Source of the DNA: Streptomyces sp. NBS 14/10
GTDB taxonomy: Bacteria > Actinomycetota > Actinomycetes > Streptomycetales > Streptomycetaceae
Direction of reading: 5' to 3'
Assembly (NCBI RefSeq): GCF_002224125.1
Contig: NZ_NCSM01000014.1
Location: 404,233-468,232, forward strand
DNA: 64,000 nt
Shown: positions 33,190-40,954 of the stretch, one piece after another
Layout of the letters: each line of letters starts with the position of its first letter
How positions within the stretch are numbered: position 1 is the first letter of the stretch
Notes under the pieces: model-generated
Told to the model about the DNA's origin: nothing
Seen by the model: only the letters and a program-made list of their open reading frames with translations
The model's database searches: none
Position numbers and translations under genes: made by a program

Positions 33190-33254
33190 GATGGGTGCGT
33201 ACGTGCGGTGTGCGTACGTGCGGGTGTGCGTACGGGATGCGGGTGTGCGTACGG
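33190..33254 (-). repeat. Degenerate GTGCGTACG tandem repeats between ssuA and ssuB
   Basis: Five to six imperfect copies of GTGCGTACG(TG/GG) in a row, each holding the palindrome CGTACG. Not a CRISPR: units are about 10-17 bp with no spacers. May be slippage product or folding/spacing DNA between the two genes. Confidence 0.6.
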
Positions 33255-33291
33255 GGCGCCCGCGTACGCGATGCGTGCGTACGCGGGCGCC
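33255..33291 (-). terminator. Perfect 15-bp stem-loop directly after ssuA
   Basis: The arm GGCGCCCGCGTACGC (33255-33269) and its complement (33277-33291) flank a 7-nt loop, 6 bp beyond the ssuA stop. In binding-protein-first operons such hairpins stop some polymerases or protect the upstream mRNA, giving more binding protein than ATPase and permease. Confidence 0.7.
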
Positions 33292-33297
33292 CGGCGG

Positions 33298-34440
33298 CTA
33301 CTGGGTGCCAAGACCGGCGGCCGAGACCGTGGGCTTGCCCTCCGCCTTGAGGACCTTGTTGAGCAGGGTCAGGTCGTAGATGCCCTTGAGGTCGGGCTTC
33401 TCCAGCAGCCCGGCCGCCACCGCGTGGTCCGCCTCGGTGTTGAGGGTCGAGGCCAGCGGGTCGTCGGTGACCTCGATGCCCTTCCACGCCGGGTCGATCA
33501 CCTCGGCCGGGAGCGCCTTGCCGGTCTCCGCCTTGAGCGTGGCGTTGGCCTCGGCCTTCGCCTTGTCGGGGTTGGCCTTGATGTACGCGTTGGTCTTCAC
33601 CGAGCCGCGCAGTACGGCCTCGACGACATCCGGGTGCTCCTTGAGGAAGTCCTGCCGGACGATCACATTGGTGATGACGAACTTCTTGTCCGGCCACAGG
33701 GTGGACTCGTCCAGCAGCACCTTGCCGCCCTCGGCGACCAGCTTGGAGGCGGTCGGCTCGGGCACCCAGGCGCCGTCGATGGAGCCGGACTTGTACGCGT
33801 CGGGGGTCACCTTGTTGTCCGTACGGACCACGGAGACATCGCCCTTGCCGCTCTGGGCGTCGACCTTCCAGCCCTTCTCGGCGATCCAATTGAGGAACGC
33901 CACGTCCTGGGTGTTGCCCAGCTGCGGGGTGGCGATCTTCTTGCCCTTGATGTCGTCGAGTTTCTTGATCTTCTTCGGGTTGACGACGAGCTTGACCCCG
34001 CCCGATGCGGAACCCGAGATGATCTTGAGGTTCTTGCCGTGGGACTTCACATAGCCGTTGATGGACGGCGAGGGGCCGATCCAGCCGATGTCGATGGAGC
34101 CACCGTTCAGCGCCTCGATCTCGGACGGGCCCGCGTTGAAGACGAACGGCTTGATCTTGGTGCCGCCCAGCTCCTTCTGGATCTCCCCGCCGTCGCGCAG
34201 ACCCACCAGCGCGGTGGCGTGGGTGAGGTTGGCGAAGTAGCCGACCTTCACCGTGTCCAGGCCGCCGATCTTCTTGCCGCCGGCGGCGGGGACGGTCTTG
34301 TCTCCCGTGTCGTCCTTCTCGGAGCCGTAGCCGCAGGCGCCCAGCGCGCCGATCAGCAGGGGGAGGGCGGCGGCTGCCGCGAAGAGGCGGGTGCGTCGGC
34401 TAAAGGCGGGTCGAGGATGCGTGGTGCGGTCGACGGACAC
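33298..34440 (-). CDS. ssuA: Aliphatic sulfonate-binding lipoprotein
   Basis: A 380-residue SsuA/NMT1-type binding protein. The leader has Arg pairs (FSRRTRLF), a hydrophobic core and a lipobox LGAC with the lipidated Cys at residue 36. The mature protein begins VKVGYFANLTHATALVG and carries FVFNAGPSEIEALNGGSIDIGWIGPSP, typical of sulfonate/taurine binders. GTG 34440 has AGAGGA about nine bases upstream. It lies 206 bp after cysN on the same strand; that gap holds only a small CCTTCGCGAAGG palindrome (34611-34622), so it may have its own promoter there. It captures sulfonates outside the cell for SsuBC. Confidence 0.92.
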   Translation of the reverse strand: MSVDRTTHPRPAFSRRTRLFAAAAALPLLIGALGACGYGSEKDDTGDKTVPAAGGKKIGGLDTVKVGYFANLTHATALVGLRDGGEIQKELGGTKIKPFVFNAGPSEIEALNGGSIDIGWIGPSPSINGYVKSHGKNLKIISGSASGGVKLVVNPKKIKKLDDIKGKKIATPQLGNTQDVAFLNWIAEKGWKVDAQSGKGDVSVVRTDNKVTPDAYKSGSIDGAWVPEPTASKLVAEGGKVLLDESTLWPDKKFVITNVIVRQDFLKEHPDVVEAVLRGSVKTNAYIKANPDKAKAEANATLKAETGKALPAEVIDPAWKGIEVTDDPLASTLNTEADHAVAAGLLEKPDLKGIYDLTLLNKVLKAEGKPTVSAAGLGTQ

Positions 34441-34646
34441 GGGAGGATTTCCTCTCGGAGGGCCGGGGACAGCGTCAGGGGACGCCCGGCAGTTCGGCTG
34501 GTCTTCGGTTGCGATGGGGCAGGGGGACGGGGAGCACACAGGTCAGCTGGCACATCGGCCGACCCCTCCCTGCCCACTGCCCAGGGCACCGCTGCCGACG
34601 CGGCCGCCCTCCTTCGCGAAGGTGGAGAAGACATCACCGGACATGG

Positions 34647-35999
34647 TCAGAAGTCCCATCCGTCGTCATCGGCCTGCTCGTCATGGGTGGGGACAGGGGT
34701 CGCGAACGAGTCGCCCACCATGCCCGCGGTCAGCGTCGTGCCGTCGGCCGGGTCGATCAGGATGAACGAGCCGGTGCGGCGCGAATCGGCGTAGGAGTCG
34801 ACCGGCAGCGGCTCGGCGGTACGTAGCTTCAGCCGGCCGATGTCGTTGGCGACAAGCTGCTCCGGGTGCGGGTGCAGGGACAGATCGTCGAGGGTCAGCC
34901 GGGACGGGATGTCCTTGACGATGGCCTTCACGGTGCGGGTGCCGTGCTTGAGCAGCACCCGGTGGCCGACCGTCAGCGGCTGGTCGGCGACATGGCAGAC
35001 CGTCGCCTCGATGTCCTGCGTGGCCTGCGGCGCGTCCTTGCCCGGCACGATCAGATCGCCGCGCGAGACGTCGATGTCGTCCGTCAGCAGAACGGTCACC
35101 GACTGCGTCGTCCAGGCCACCTCCACCGGCTTGCCCAGCAGGTCGATGCCCGAGATCGTGGTCGTACGGCCGGACGGCAGCACCATGACCCGCTCGCCGA
35201 CACGGAACGAACCGGCCGCGATCTGGCCCGCGTAGCCCCGGTAGTCCGGGTGCTCCGCGGTCTGCGGACGGATCACGTACTGCACGGGCAACCGTGCGTG
35301 GCAGTGCGCCAGGTCATGGCTGACCGGGACGGTCTCCAGGTGCTCCAGGACGGTCGGGCCGCCGTACCAGTCCATCGTCGCGGACGGCTCCACCACGTTG
35401 TCACCGGCCAGCGCCGAGATCGGGATGGCGGTGACCTCGGGGATGCCGAGCTCGGTGGCGTACGCCGTGAACTCCTCGGCGATGGTCGCGAAGACGGCCT
35501 CCCGGTAGTCGACCAGGTCCATCTTGTTGACCGCGAGGACCACATGCGGGACGCGCAGCAGCGCCGCGATCGCGGCGTGGCGGCGGGTCTGCTCGACCAC
35601 GCCGTTGCGGGCGTCGACCAGGATCACCGTGAGCTCGGCGGTGGAGGCGCCGGTGACCATGTTGCGGGTGTACTGCACATGGCCGGGCGTGTCGGCGAGG
35701 ATGAACCGGCGCCGGGGCGTGGCGAAGTAGCGGTACGCCACGTCGATGGTGATGCCCTGCTCGCGCTCGGCGCGCAGCCCGTCGGTGAGCAGCGCGAGGT
35801 CCGGGCCGTCCTGGCCGCGGCTCGCCGACGCGCGCTCCACGGCCTCCAGCTGGTCGGCGAGGACCGACTTGGAGTCGTGCAGCAGGCGGCCGACGAGGGT
35901 GGACTTGCCGTCGTCGACCGAACCGGCGGTGGCGAACCGCAGGAGGGTCGTCTCGGCGAGCTCTGCGGTCGTGGTCGTGGTCTTGGGCGTCGTGGTCAT
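34647..35999 (-). CDS. cysN: Sulfate adenylyltransferase subunit 1 (GTPase)
   Basis: A 450-residue elongation-factor-like GTPase. G1 is GSVDDGKST, G3 DTPGH, G4 NKMD, followed by two beta-barrel domains; there is no fused APS kinase. CysN uses GTP hydrolysis to drive ATP-sulfate adenylylation by CysD to APS. ATG 35999 lies 2 bp after the cysD stop, so the subunits are coupled. It completes the minus-strand order cysI-(small ORFs)-cysH-cysC-cysD-cysN. The Thr-rich N-terminus (PKTTTTTAELAETT) is a local feature before the fold. Confidence 0.95.
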   Translation of the reverse strand: MTTTPKTTTTTAELAETTLLRFATAGSVDDGKSTLVGRLLHDSKSVLADQLEAVERASASRGQDGPDLALLTDGLRAEREQGITIDVAYRYFATPRRRFILADTPGHVQYTRNMVTGASTAELTVILVDARNGVVEQTRRHAAIAALLRVPHVVLAVNKMDLVDYREAVFATIAEEFTAYATELGIPEVTAIPISALAGDNVVEPSATMDWYGGPTVLEHLETVPVSHDLAHCHARLPVQYVIRPQTAEHPDYRGYAGQIAAGSFRVGERVMVLPSGRTTTISGIDLLGKPVEVAWTTQSVTVLLTDDIDVSRGDLIVPGKDAPQATQDIEATVCHVADQPLTVGHRVLLKHGTRTVKAIVKDIPSRLTLDDLSLHPHPEQLVANDIGRLKLRTAEPLPVDSYADSRRTGSFILIDPADGTTLTAGMVGDSFATPVPTHDEQADDDGWDF

Positions 36000-36001
36000 G
36001 C

Positions 36002-36964
36002 TTAGAAGTACCCCTCGCGCTTGCGGTCCTCCATGGCGGCCTCGGACAGCTTGTCGTCGGCGCGGGTGGCGCCGCGCTCGGTGAGCCGGGAGGCGGCGAT
36101 CTCGGCGATGACGGCGTCCAGCGTGGTCGCGTCGGAGTCGACGGCGCCGGTGCAGGACATATCGCCGACGGTGCGGTAGCGGACCTGCCGCTTCTCGACC
36201 GTCTCGCCGTCCTTGGGCCCACCCCACTCGCCGGCGGTCAGCCACATGCCGCCGCGCTGGAAGACCTCGCGCTCATGGGCGAAGTAGATCTCCGGCAGTT
36301 CGATGTGCTCGCGGGCGATGTACTGCCACACATCCAGCTCGGTCCAGTTGGACAGCGGGAAGACGCGGACGTGCTCGCCCGGCGCGTGGCGGCCGTTGTA
36401 CAGGTTCCACAGCTCAGGGCGCTGGCGGCGCGGATCCCACTGCGAGAACTCGTCCCGCAGCGAGAACACCCGCTCCTTGGCGCGGGCCTTCTCCTCGTCG
36501 CGGCGACCGCCGCCGAAGACCGCGTCGAACCGCTCGGCCTGGATCTTCTCCGTCAGCGGCAGCGTCTGCAGCGGGTTGCGGGTGCCGTCGGGGCGCTCCT
36601 TGAGGACCCCGCGGTCGATGTAGTCCTGTACGGAGGCCACATGGAGGCGCAGCCCATGGGCCGCCACCACACGGTCCCGGTACTCCAGGACCTCGGGGAA
36701 GTTGTGTCCGGTGTCGACGTGCAGCAGCGAGAAGGGCACCTGCGCCGGGGCGAACGCCTTGAGCGCCAGATGCAGCATGAGGATGGAGTCCTTGCCGCCG
36801 GAGAACAGGATCACCGGCCGCTCGAACTCGCCCGCCACCTCGCGGAGGATGTGCACCGCCTCGGACTCCAGCGCGTCCAGGTGCGTCAGCGCGTAGAGAT
36901 TGCCGTCCTCGCCGCCGTCCTCCGGGCCGGGTCCGGTTCCGTTCGTCTGAGCCACGGTGGTCAT
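36002..36964 (-). CDS. cysD: Sulfate adenylyltransferase subunit 2
   Basis: A 320-residue PP-loop enzyme. The pyrophosphatase loop is SGGKDS and substrate loops are HVDTGHNFPEVLEYRD and FGGGRRDEEKARAKER; FPLSNWTELDVW and RYRTVGDMSCTG are further CysD marks. It forms APS from ATP and sulfate with CysN. ATG 36964 overlaps the cysC stop by 4 bp (ATGA). The first 22 residues are a Gly/Glu-rich extension. Cytosolic heterodimer. Confidence 0.95.
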   Translation of the reverse strand: MTTVAQTNGTGPGPEDGGEDGNLYALTHLDALESEAVHILREVAGEFERPVILFSGGKDSILMLHLALKAFAPAQVPFSLLHVDTGHNFPEVLEYRDRVVAAHGLRLHVASVQDYIDRGVLKERPDGTRNPLQTLPLTEKIQAERFDAVFGGGRRDEEKARAKERVFSLRDEFSQWDPRRQRPELWNLYNGRHAPGEHVRVFPLSNWTELDVWQYIAREHIELPEIYFAHEREVFQRGGMWLTAGEWGGPKDGETVEKRQVRYRTVGDMSCTGAVDSDATTLDAVIAEIAASRLTERGATRADDKLSEAAMEDRKREGYF

Positions 36965-37707
36965 GCCAGACCCCTCTCACTCAGCAGCGACCTGAGCGCC
37001 GCGGCGGACTCCTGCACACCCTGCTGATGCGTCTCGATGCGCAGATCCGGGGAGTCGGGGGCCTCGTACGGGTCGTCGACCCCGGTCAGCCCCTTGATCG
37101 CGCCCGCGGCCTGCTTGGCGTACAGCCCCTTCACATCGCGCTCGGCACATACGTCCACCGGCGTGGCGACATGCACCTCCAGATACGCCGTGCCCTCGGT
37201 CTGGTGGCGCTTGCGGACCGCCTCGCGGCTGTCCGCGTACGGGGCGATGACCGGCACCAGGACCTTGACGCCGTTGGAGGCCAGCAGTTCGGCCACGAAG
37301 CCGATCCGCTGGACGTTGGTGTCCCGATCCTCGCGGGAGAAGCCGAGGCCGGAGGAGAGGAACTCGCGGATCTCGTCGCCGTCCAGCACCTCCACCCGGT
37401 GACCCTCGCCGCGCAGCCGCTCGGCCAGCGCGTAGGCAATGGTGGTCTTGCCCGCACTGGGCAACCCGGTCAGCCACACCGTAGCGCCCCTTTTGATTGG
37501 CGCTCCCGCCTCCGGGCGCCCGATGCCGGTGTCGACGCTCGTCGGCTTCGGTCGCTCACGCGGCGGAGCCGCAAATCCTGCTGCAGCCCGAGCTCCCTGT
37601 GCCTCCTCACTTTCACGGTGCATATCAGCGCCTCCGGCGCGGGCACCGCGCCCTACGGCTCCCGCGCTGCGCCCTGTCGCGCTCATCTGGTTCTCCTGGT
37701 CAGCCAT
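36961..37707 (-). CDS. cysC: Adenylylsulfate (APS) kinase with long N-terminal extension
   Basis: The kinase part starts at about residue 74: P-loop GLPSAGKTT, then DGDEIREFLSSGLGFSREDRDTN, RIGFVAELL, and FLEVHV-like YLEVHVATPVDVC with GLYAKQAAGAIKGLTGVDDPYE. It phosphorylates APS to PAPS. If translation starts at ATG 37707, which overlaps the cysH stop by one base, the protein has 248 residues against about 180-200 usually. The extra 73 are low-complexity and Gly/Ala/Arg-rich. In-frame ATGs inside the extension may be the real starts. Kinase and an APS-type reductase (cysH) in one operon suggests PAPS serves other uses such as sulfation. Confidence 0.9.
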   Translation of the reverse strand: MADQENQMSATGRSAGAVGRGARAGGADMHRESEEAQGARAAAGFAAPPRERPKPTSVDTGIGRPEAGAPIKRGATVWLTGLPSAGKTTIAYALAERLRGEGHRVEVLDGDEIREFLSSGLGFSREDRDTNVQRIGFVAELLASNGVKVLVPVIAPYADSREAVRKRHQTEGTAYLEVHVATPVDVCAERDVKGLYAKQAAGAIKGLTGVDDPYEAPDSPDLRIETHQQGVQESAAALRSLLSERGLA

Positions 37708-38411
37708 CAGCCGTGCAGCCCGCACTCGGTCTTGGCGCGGCCCGCCCAGCGGCCGGCCCGTGCGTCCTCGCCCTCCAATACCCGCCGGGTGCAGGGCGCG
37801 CACCCCACCGACGCGTATCCGTCCATCAGCAGGGGGTTGGTGAGCACACCGTGTTCGTCGACGTACGCGTCCACGTCCGCCTGCGTCCAGCGGGCGATCG
37901 GGGAGACCTTGACCTTGGCCCGCTTGGGGTCCCAGCCCACCACCGGGGTGTTGGCGCGGGTCGGGGACTCGTCGCGGCGCAGCCCGGTCGCCCAGGCGTC
38001 ATAGCCGCGCAGCCCCTCCTCCAGCGGCTTGACCTTGCGCAGGGCGCAGCACAGGTCCGGGTTCCGGTCGTGCAGCTTGGGGCCGTACTCGGCGTCCTGC
38101 TCGGCGACGGTCTGGCGGGGGGTGAGCGTGATGACGTTGACGTCCATCACGGCCGCCACCGCGTCGCGGGTGCCGATGGTCTCCGGGAAGTGGTAGCCGG
38201 TGTCGAGGAACACCACATCGACGCCCGGCAGCACACGGGACGCCAGATGGGCCACCACCGCGTCCTCCATCGAGGACGTGACGCAGAAGCGCGGCCCGAA
38301 CGTGTCGGCCGCCCAGCGCAGGATCTCCAGCGCCGGGGCGTCCTCCAGTTCACGCCCCGCGCGCTCGGCCAGCTCTTGCAGGTCCAGTGTGTTCTGCTGC
38401 TGCTCGGTCAT
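37707..38411 (-). CDS. cysH: Assimilatory APS reductase (4Fe-4S type)
   Basis: A 234-residue PP-loop reductase. SSMEDAVVAHLA is the modified P-loop, and FLDTGYHFPETIGTRD is the substrate loop. The iron-sulfur ligands of the APS-using class are present as CC in PDLCCALRKVKPL and CAPC in GYASVGCAPCTRR; the C-terminal ECGLHG carries the catalytic Cys. It reduces APS to sulfite with thioredoxin or mycoredoxin. ATG 38411 overlaps the zinc-ribbon gene stop (ATGA). The paired Cys motifs separate it from PAPS reductases, which lack the cluster. Confidence 0.94.
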   Translation of the reverse strand: MTEQQQNTLDLQELAERAGRELEDAPALEILRWAADTFGPRFCVTSSMEDAVVAHLASRVLPGVDVVFLDTGYHFPETIGTRDAVAAVMDVNVITLTPRQTVAEQDAEYGPKLHDRNPDLCCALRKVKPLEEGLRGYDAWATGLRRDESPTRANTPVVGWDPKRAKVKVSPIARWTQADVDAYVDEHGVLTNPLLMDGYASVGCAPCTRRVLEGEDARAGRWAGRAKTECGLHG

Positions 38412-38590
38412 ATCGCCGTGCCCCCTTCGCCGTGGTCGCGCCGCAGCCCCTTGGCCAGCAGCCCGAGAAACGACAGCCGGAACGCGCGGTTGCAGGACAC
38501 GCATTCCCAGGCGCCGTGGCCTTCTTCGGAGGGGCGCAGGTCCTCGTCCCCGCAGTACGGGCAGTAGAAAGGCGCCGCACGCTCACTCAT
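38408..38590 (-). CDS. Small zinc-ribbon protein of the cys operon
   Basis: A 60-residue peptide with two CxxC pairs (FYCPYCGDEDLRP, ECVSCNRAF), a classical zinc ribbon, and a basic C-terminal helix (RLSFLGLLAKGLRRD). It is coupled by 4-bp overlap to cysH downstream and to the small ORF upstream. A short ORF of this kind lies between the sulfite reductase and cysH genes in streptomycete cys operons. It may help load or redox-protect CysH or the sulfite reductase; no function is established. It could be an electron-carrier (rubredoxin-like) site, although the CxxC spacing does not match rubredoxin well. Confidence 0.85.
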   Translation of the reverse strand: MSERAAPFYCPYCGDEDLRPSEEGHGAWECVSCNRAFRLSFLGLLAKGLRRDHGEGGTAI

Positions 38591-38772
38591 GACGCCTCCT
38601 TCTTCCTGTCGCTCGCTTCGCTCGAAGGTGCCTTCTTGCTCGCTTCTCCGCCCGCGCGGCGCAGAGGCGCGACTTTCGTGGTCGTCTGCGGCCCGGCGTC
38701 CCGCCCGTCTCCCGCCACCGCCCTCAAGCGGCTGCGCTGCGCGCAGGCAGCTTTCATGCGTGCGTCGCTCAC
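38587..38772 (-). CDS. Possible 61-codon ORF coupled between sulfite reductase and zinc-ribbon genes
   Basis: GTG 38772 overlaps the sulfite reductase stop (GTGA) and the TGA at 38587-38589 overlaps the next ATG, so the frame exactly bridges two operon genes. The product is basic and low-complexity (RSRLRAVAGDGRD, KKAPSSEASDRKKEA) and the DNA has repeated GCTCGCTTC-type stretches. It could be a real small protein, or a translated spacer that keeps ribosomes moving. Similar low-complexity DNA forms the extension of CysC. No function assigned. Confidence 0.35.
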   Translation of the reverse strand: MSDARMKAACAQRSRLRAVAGDGRDAGPQTTTKVAPLRRAGGEASKKAPSSEASDRKKEAS

Positions 38773-40466
38773 GAAAGTGCCTCCTCGCTCGCCCGCGCCG
38801 CCCACGTCGCGAACCGCTCGCCCTCTTCCCGCTCTTCCTGGAAGCGGCGCAGCACGCGCTCGATGTAGTCGGGGAGTTCGGCGGAAGTGACCTTCAGACC
38901 GCGCACCTTGCGGCCGAAGCCGGGCTCCAGGCCGAGCGCGCCGCCCAGGTGGACCTGGTAGCCCTCGACCTGGTCGCCGTTGTCGTCCATGACCAGCTGG
39001 CCCTTGAGGCCGATATCGGCGACCTGGATACGTGCGCACGCGTTGGGGCAGCCGTTGAGGTTGATGGTGATGGGCTCGTCGAACTCGGGCAGCCGGCGCT
39101 CCAGCTCATCGATCAGCGCGGAGCCGCGCGCCTTGGTCTCGACGATCGCGAGCTTGCAGAACTCGATGCCGGTGCAGGCCATCGTGCCGCGCCGGAACGT
39201 GGACGGCTGGACCTGAAGGTCCAGCGCCTCCAGGCCGGCGACGAGCGAGTCGACCCGGTCCTGTTCGACGTCGAGCACGATCATCTTCTGCTCGACGGTG
39301 GTACGGAGACGGCCGGAGCCATGTGCCTCGGCCAGTTCGGCGATCTTGGTGAGGGTCGCCCCGTCCACACGGCCGACGCGCGGCGCGAAGCCGACGTAGT
39401 AGCGGCCGTCCTGCTGGCGGTGTACGCCGATGTGGTCGCGCCATCGCTGCAGTGGCTGCTCCGGCGCGGGGCCGTCGACCAGCTTGTGCTTCAGGTACTC
39501 GTCCTCCAGCACCTGGCGGAACTTCTCCGCGCCCCAGTCGGCCACCAGGTACTTCAGCCGGGCGCGGTTGCGCAGCCGTCGGTAGCCGTAGTCGCGGAAG
39601 ATGCCGATCACACCCGCCCAGACCGCCGGGACCTCGTCCAGCGGGACCCAGGCGCCGAGCCGGATGCCGATCTTCGGGTTGGTGGACAGACCGCCGCCGA
39701 CCCACAGGTCGAAGCCCGGGCCGTGCTCGGGGTGACGTACGCCGACGAACGCGACGTCGTTGATCTCGTGGACGACGTCGAGCAGCGGCGAGCCGGAGAT
39801 GGCCGTCTTGAACTTGCGCGGCAGGTTGGAGAACTCCTTGTTGCCGATGAAGCGGCTGTGGATCTCCTCGATGGCCGGGGTGCCGTCGATGATCTCGTCC
39901 TCGGCGATCCCGGCGACGGGCGAGCCGACGATGACGCGCGGGGTGTCGCCGCACGCCTCGGTGGTCGACAGGCCGACGGCCTCCAGCCGCCGCCAGATCT
40001 CCGGCATGTCCTCGATCCGGATCCAGTGGTACTGGATGTTCTGCCGGTCGGTGATGTCGGCCGTGCCGCGGGCGAACTCCTGGGAGACCTCGCCGATGAC
40101 CCGCAGCTGCTCGGTGGTCAGCCGACCGCCGTCGATACGGACGCGCAGCATGAAGAACTCGTCGTCCAGCTCCTCCGGCTCCAGGATGGCGGTCTTACCG
40201 CCGTCGATACCGGGCTTGCGCTGGGTGTACAGACCCCACCAGCGCATACGTCCGCGCAGGTCGGCGCCGTCGATGGCGTCGAAACCACGGTGGGCGTAGA
40301 TCGTCTCAATGCGTGTCCGCACATTGAGACCGTCGTCGTCCTTCTTGAACTGCTCGTTGGCGTTGAGGGGCGTGAAGTGACCCGCGGCCCACTGGCCCTC
40401 GCCGCGGTGGCGTCCGGCCTTGCGGCGGGGCGTGGCTGCGCTGGGGCGGTCCGGGGTGGCGGCCAT
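38769..40466 (-). CDS. cysI: Ferredoxin-type sulfite (or nitrite) reductase with siroheme and 4Fe-4S
   Basis: A 565-residue siroheme reductase of the SirA/NirA group. Two half-domain repeats are present (TDITDRQNIQYHWIRIEDMP in pieces DRQNIQYHWI; VGFAPRVGRVDG). The cluster and siroheme ligands are Cys in CTGIEFCKLA and NGCPNACAR. A Tyr-Cys-type cross-link cannot be judged by eye. It reduces sulfite to sulfide (six electrons, ferredoxin donor). The operon with cysH, C, D, N makes sulfite the probable substrate, not nitrite. AAGGA lies 11 bases before ATG 40466. Upstream is a Cys-containing leader peptide at 40743-40826, expected to attenuate expression when cysteine is plentiful. Confidence 0.92.
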   Translation of the reverse strand: MAATPDRPSAATPRRKAGRHRGEGQWAAGHFTPLNANEQFKKDDDGLNVRTRIETIYAHRGFDAIDGADLRGRMRWWGLYTQRKPGIDGGKTAILEPEELDDEFFMLRVRIDGGRLTTEQLRVIGEVSQEFARGTADITDRQNIQYHWIRIEDMPEIWRRLEAVGLSTTEACGDTPRVIVGSPVAGIAEDEIIDGTPAIEEIHSRFIGNKEFSNLPRKFKTAISGSPLLDVVHEINDVAFVGVRHPEHGPGFDLWVGGGLSTNPKIGIRLGAWVPLDEVPAVWAGVIGIFRDYGYRRLRNRARLKYLVADWGAEKFRQVLEDEYLKHKLVDGPAPEQPLQRWRDHIGVHRQQDGRYYVGFAPRVGRVDGATLTKIAELAEAHGSGRLRTTVEQKMIVLDVEQDRVDSLVAGLEALDLQVQPSTFRRGTMACTGIEFCKLAIVETKARGSALIDELERRLPEFDEPITINLNGCPNACARIQVADIGLKGQLVMDDNGDQVEGYQVHLGGALGLEPGFGRKVRGLKVTSAELPDYIERVLRRFQEEREEGERFATWAARASEEALS

Positions 40467-40742
40467 GGCGGTGTGTGTCCTTCTGAGCGGCTCTGGTGCG
40501 GCGGACGGTGCTCGTGCACACCCTCGGTGCCCAGCGCTTTGGCCTGCGCTTCGGTGACCTGCGCTTTGACCTGCGGTTTTGCGCAGGCGGGCATGGCAAT
40601 ACGGGGGAGGGTGAGGTGCGGTGGCGGGGAGAGTGAGGCGTGCGAGGTCGCCCACGTCGTCGGGGGCGGCAGGGAATGCGGTGGGGCCGGCGGTGCTGGC
40701 GGTGCTTTCCCGGAGGGGTGGGGCCCGCCTAGAGGTACAGCC
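40467..40742 (-). promoter_or_regulatory. Attenuator region between the Cys leader peptide and the sulfite reductase gene
   Basis: This 276-bp stretch of the cys transcript holds no gene I can support. Around 40540-40585 there are repeated AAGCGCAGG(T/C)-type units, and a Cys/Lys/Gln-rich frame runs through them without a good ribosome site. If the leader works by attenuation, its terminator or ribosome-site-masking stem should lie here; I see several GC-rich pairings but no single obvious hairpin. Confidence 0.35.
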
Positions 40743-40826
40743 TCAGCCGGCTGGACAGATCGCGCTGGACATGCGGCCGAGATCGACGTGGCGCCGACTC
40801 ACCAAGGCAATTCCAGCTCGAGACAT
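40743..40826 (-). CDS. 27-residue leader peptide upstream of the cys operon
   Basis: The peptide starts MSRAGIAL and ends VSRRHVDLGRMSSAICPAG. The RRHVDL...SA-C ending is the conserved pattern of the short 'putative leader peptide' family found before sulfur and cysteine genes in streptomycetes. One Cys comes four codons before the stop. A ribosome waiting at this codon when Cys-tRNA is low would change folding of the message, the logic of cysteine attenuation known for mycobacterial cys leaders. No strong ribosome site precedes ATG 40826, so it may be on a leaderless or very short-leader message. Confidence 0.8.
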   Translation of the reverse strand: MSRAGIALVSRRHVDLGRMSSAICPAG

Positions 40827-40878
40827 GAGGGAAGCGTGGCATGGGGGTCTCGGGGCAGTCCACCATCATCCAATATCT

Positions 40879-40892
40879 GGACAAGAATGTCC
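40879..40892. promoter_or_regulatory. GGACA-AGAA-TGTCC dyad upstream of the cys leader
   Basis: A perfect 5-bp-arm dyad with a 4-bp centre, 53 bp upstream of the leader ATG, in an AT-richer patch (CAATATCTGG) that may hold the promoter. It could be a binding site for a sulfur regulator. Also within 70 bp of the acetyltransferase stop at 40955. Confidence 0.4.
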
Positions 40893-40954
40893 CGCATGGT
40901 GAGATGCTGTGTCCTTGGTCACCTGTCGCATGACTTGCGGTCCGGGCGGTCGGC

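Noticed and set aside
33190..33254. CRISPR-like array of GTGCGTACG units
   Set aside because: Units are about 10-17 bp, degenerate and contiguous, with no unique spacers and no cas genes.
34441..34539. Cys-rich peptide (start MCSPSPCP) before ssuA as a second Cys leader
   Set aside because: Its frame runs straight into ssuA without a stop, has no ribosome site and lacks the RRHVDL pattern; it is most likely untranslated leader DNA.
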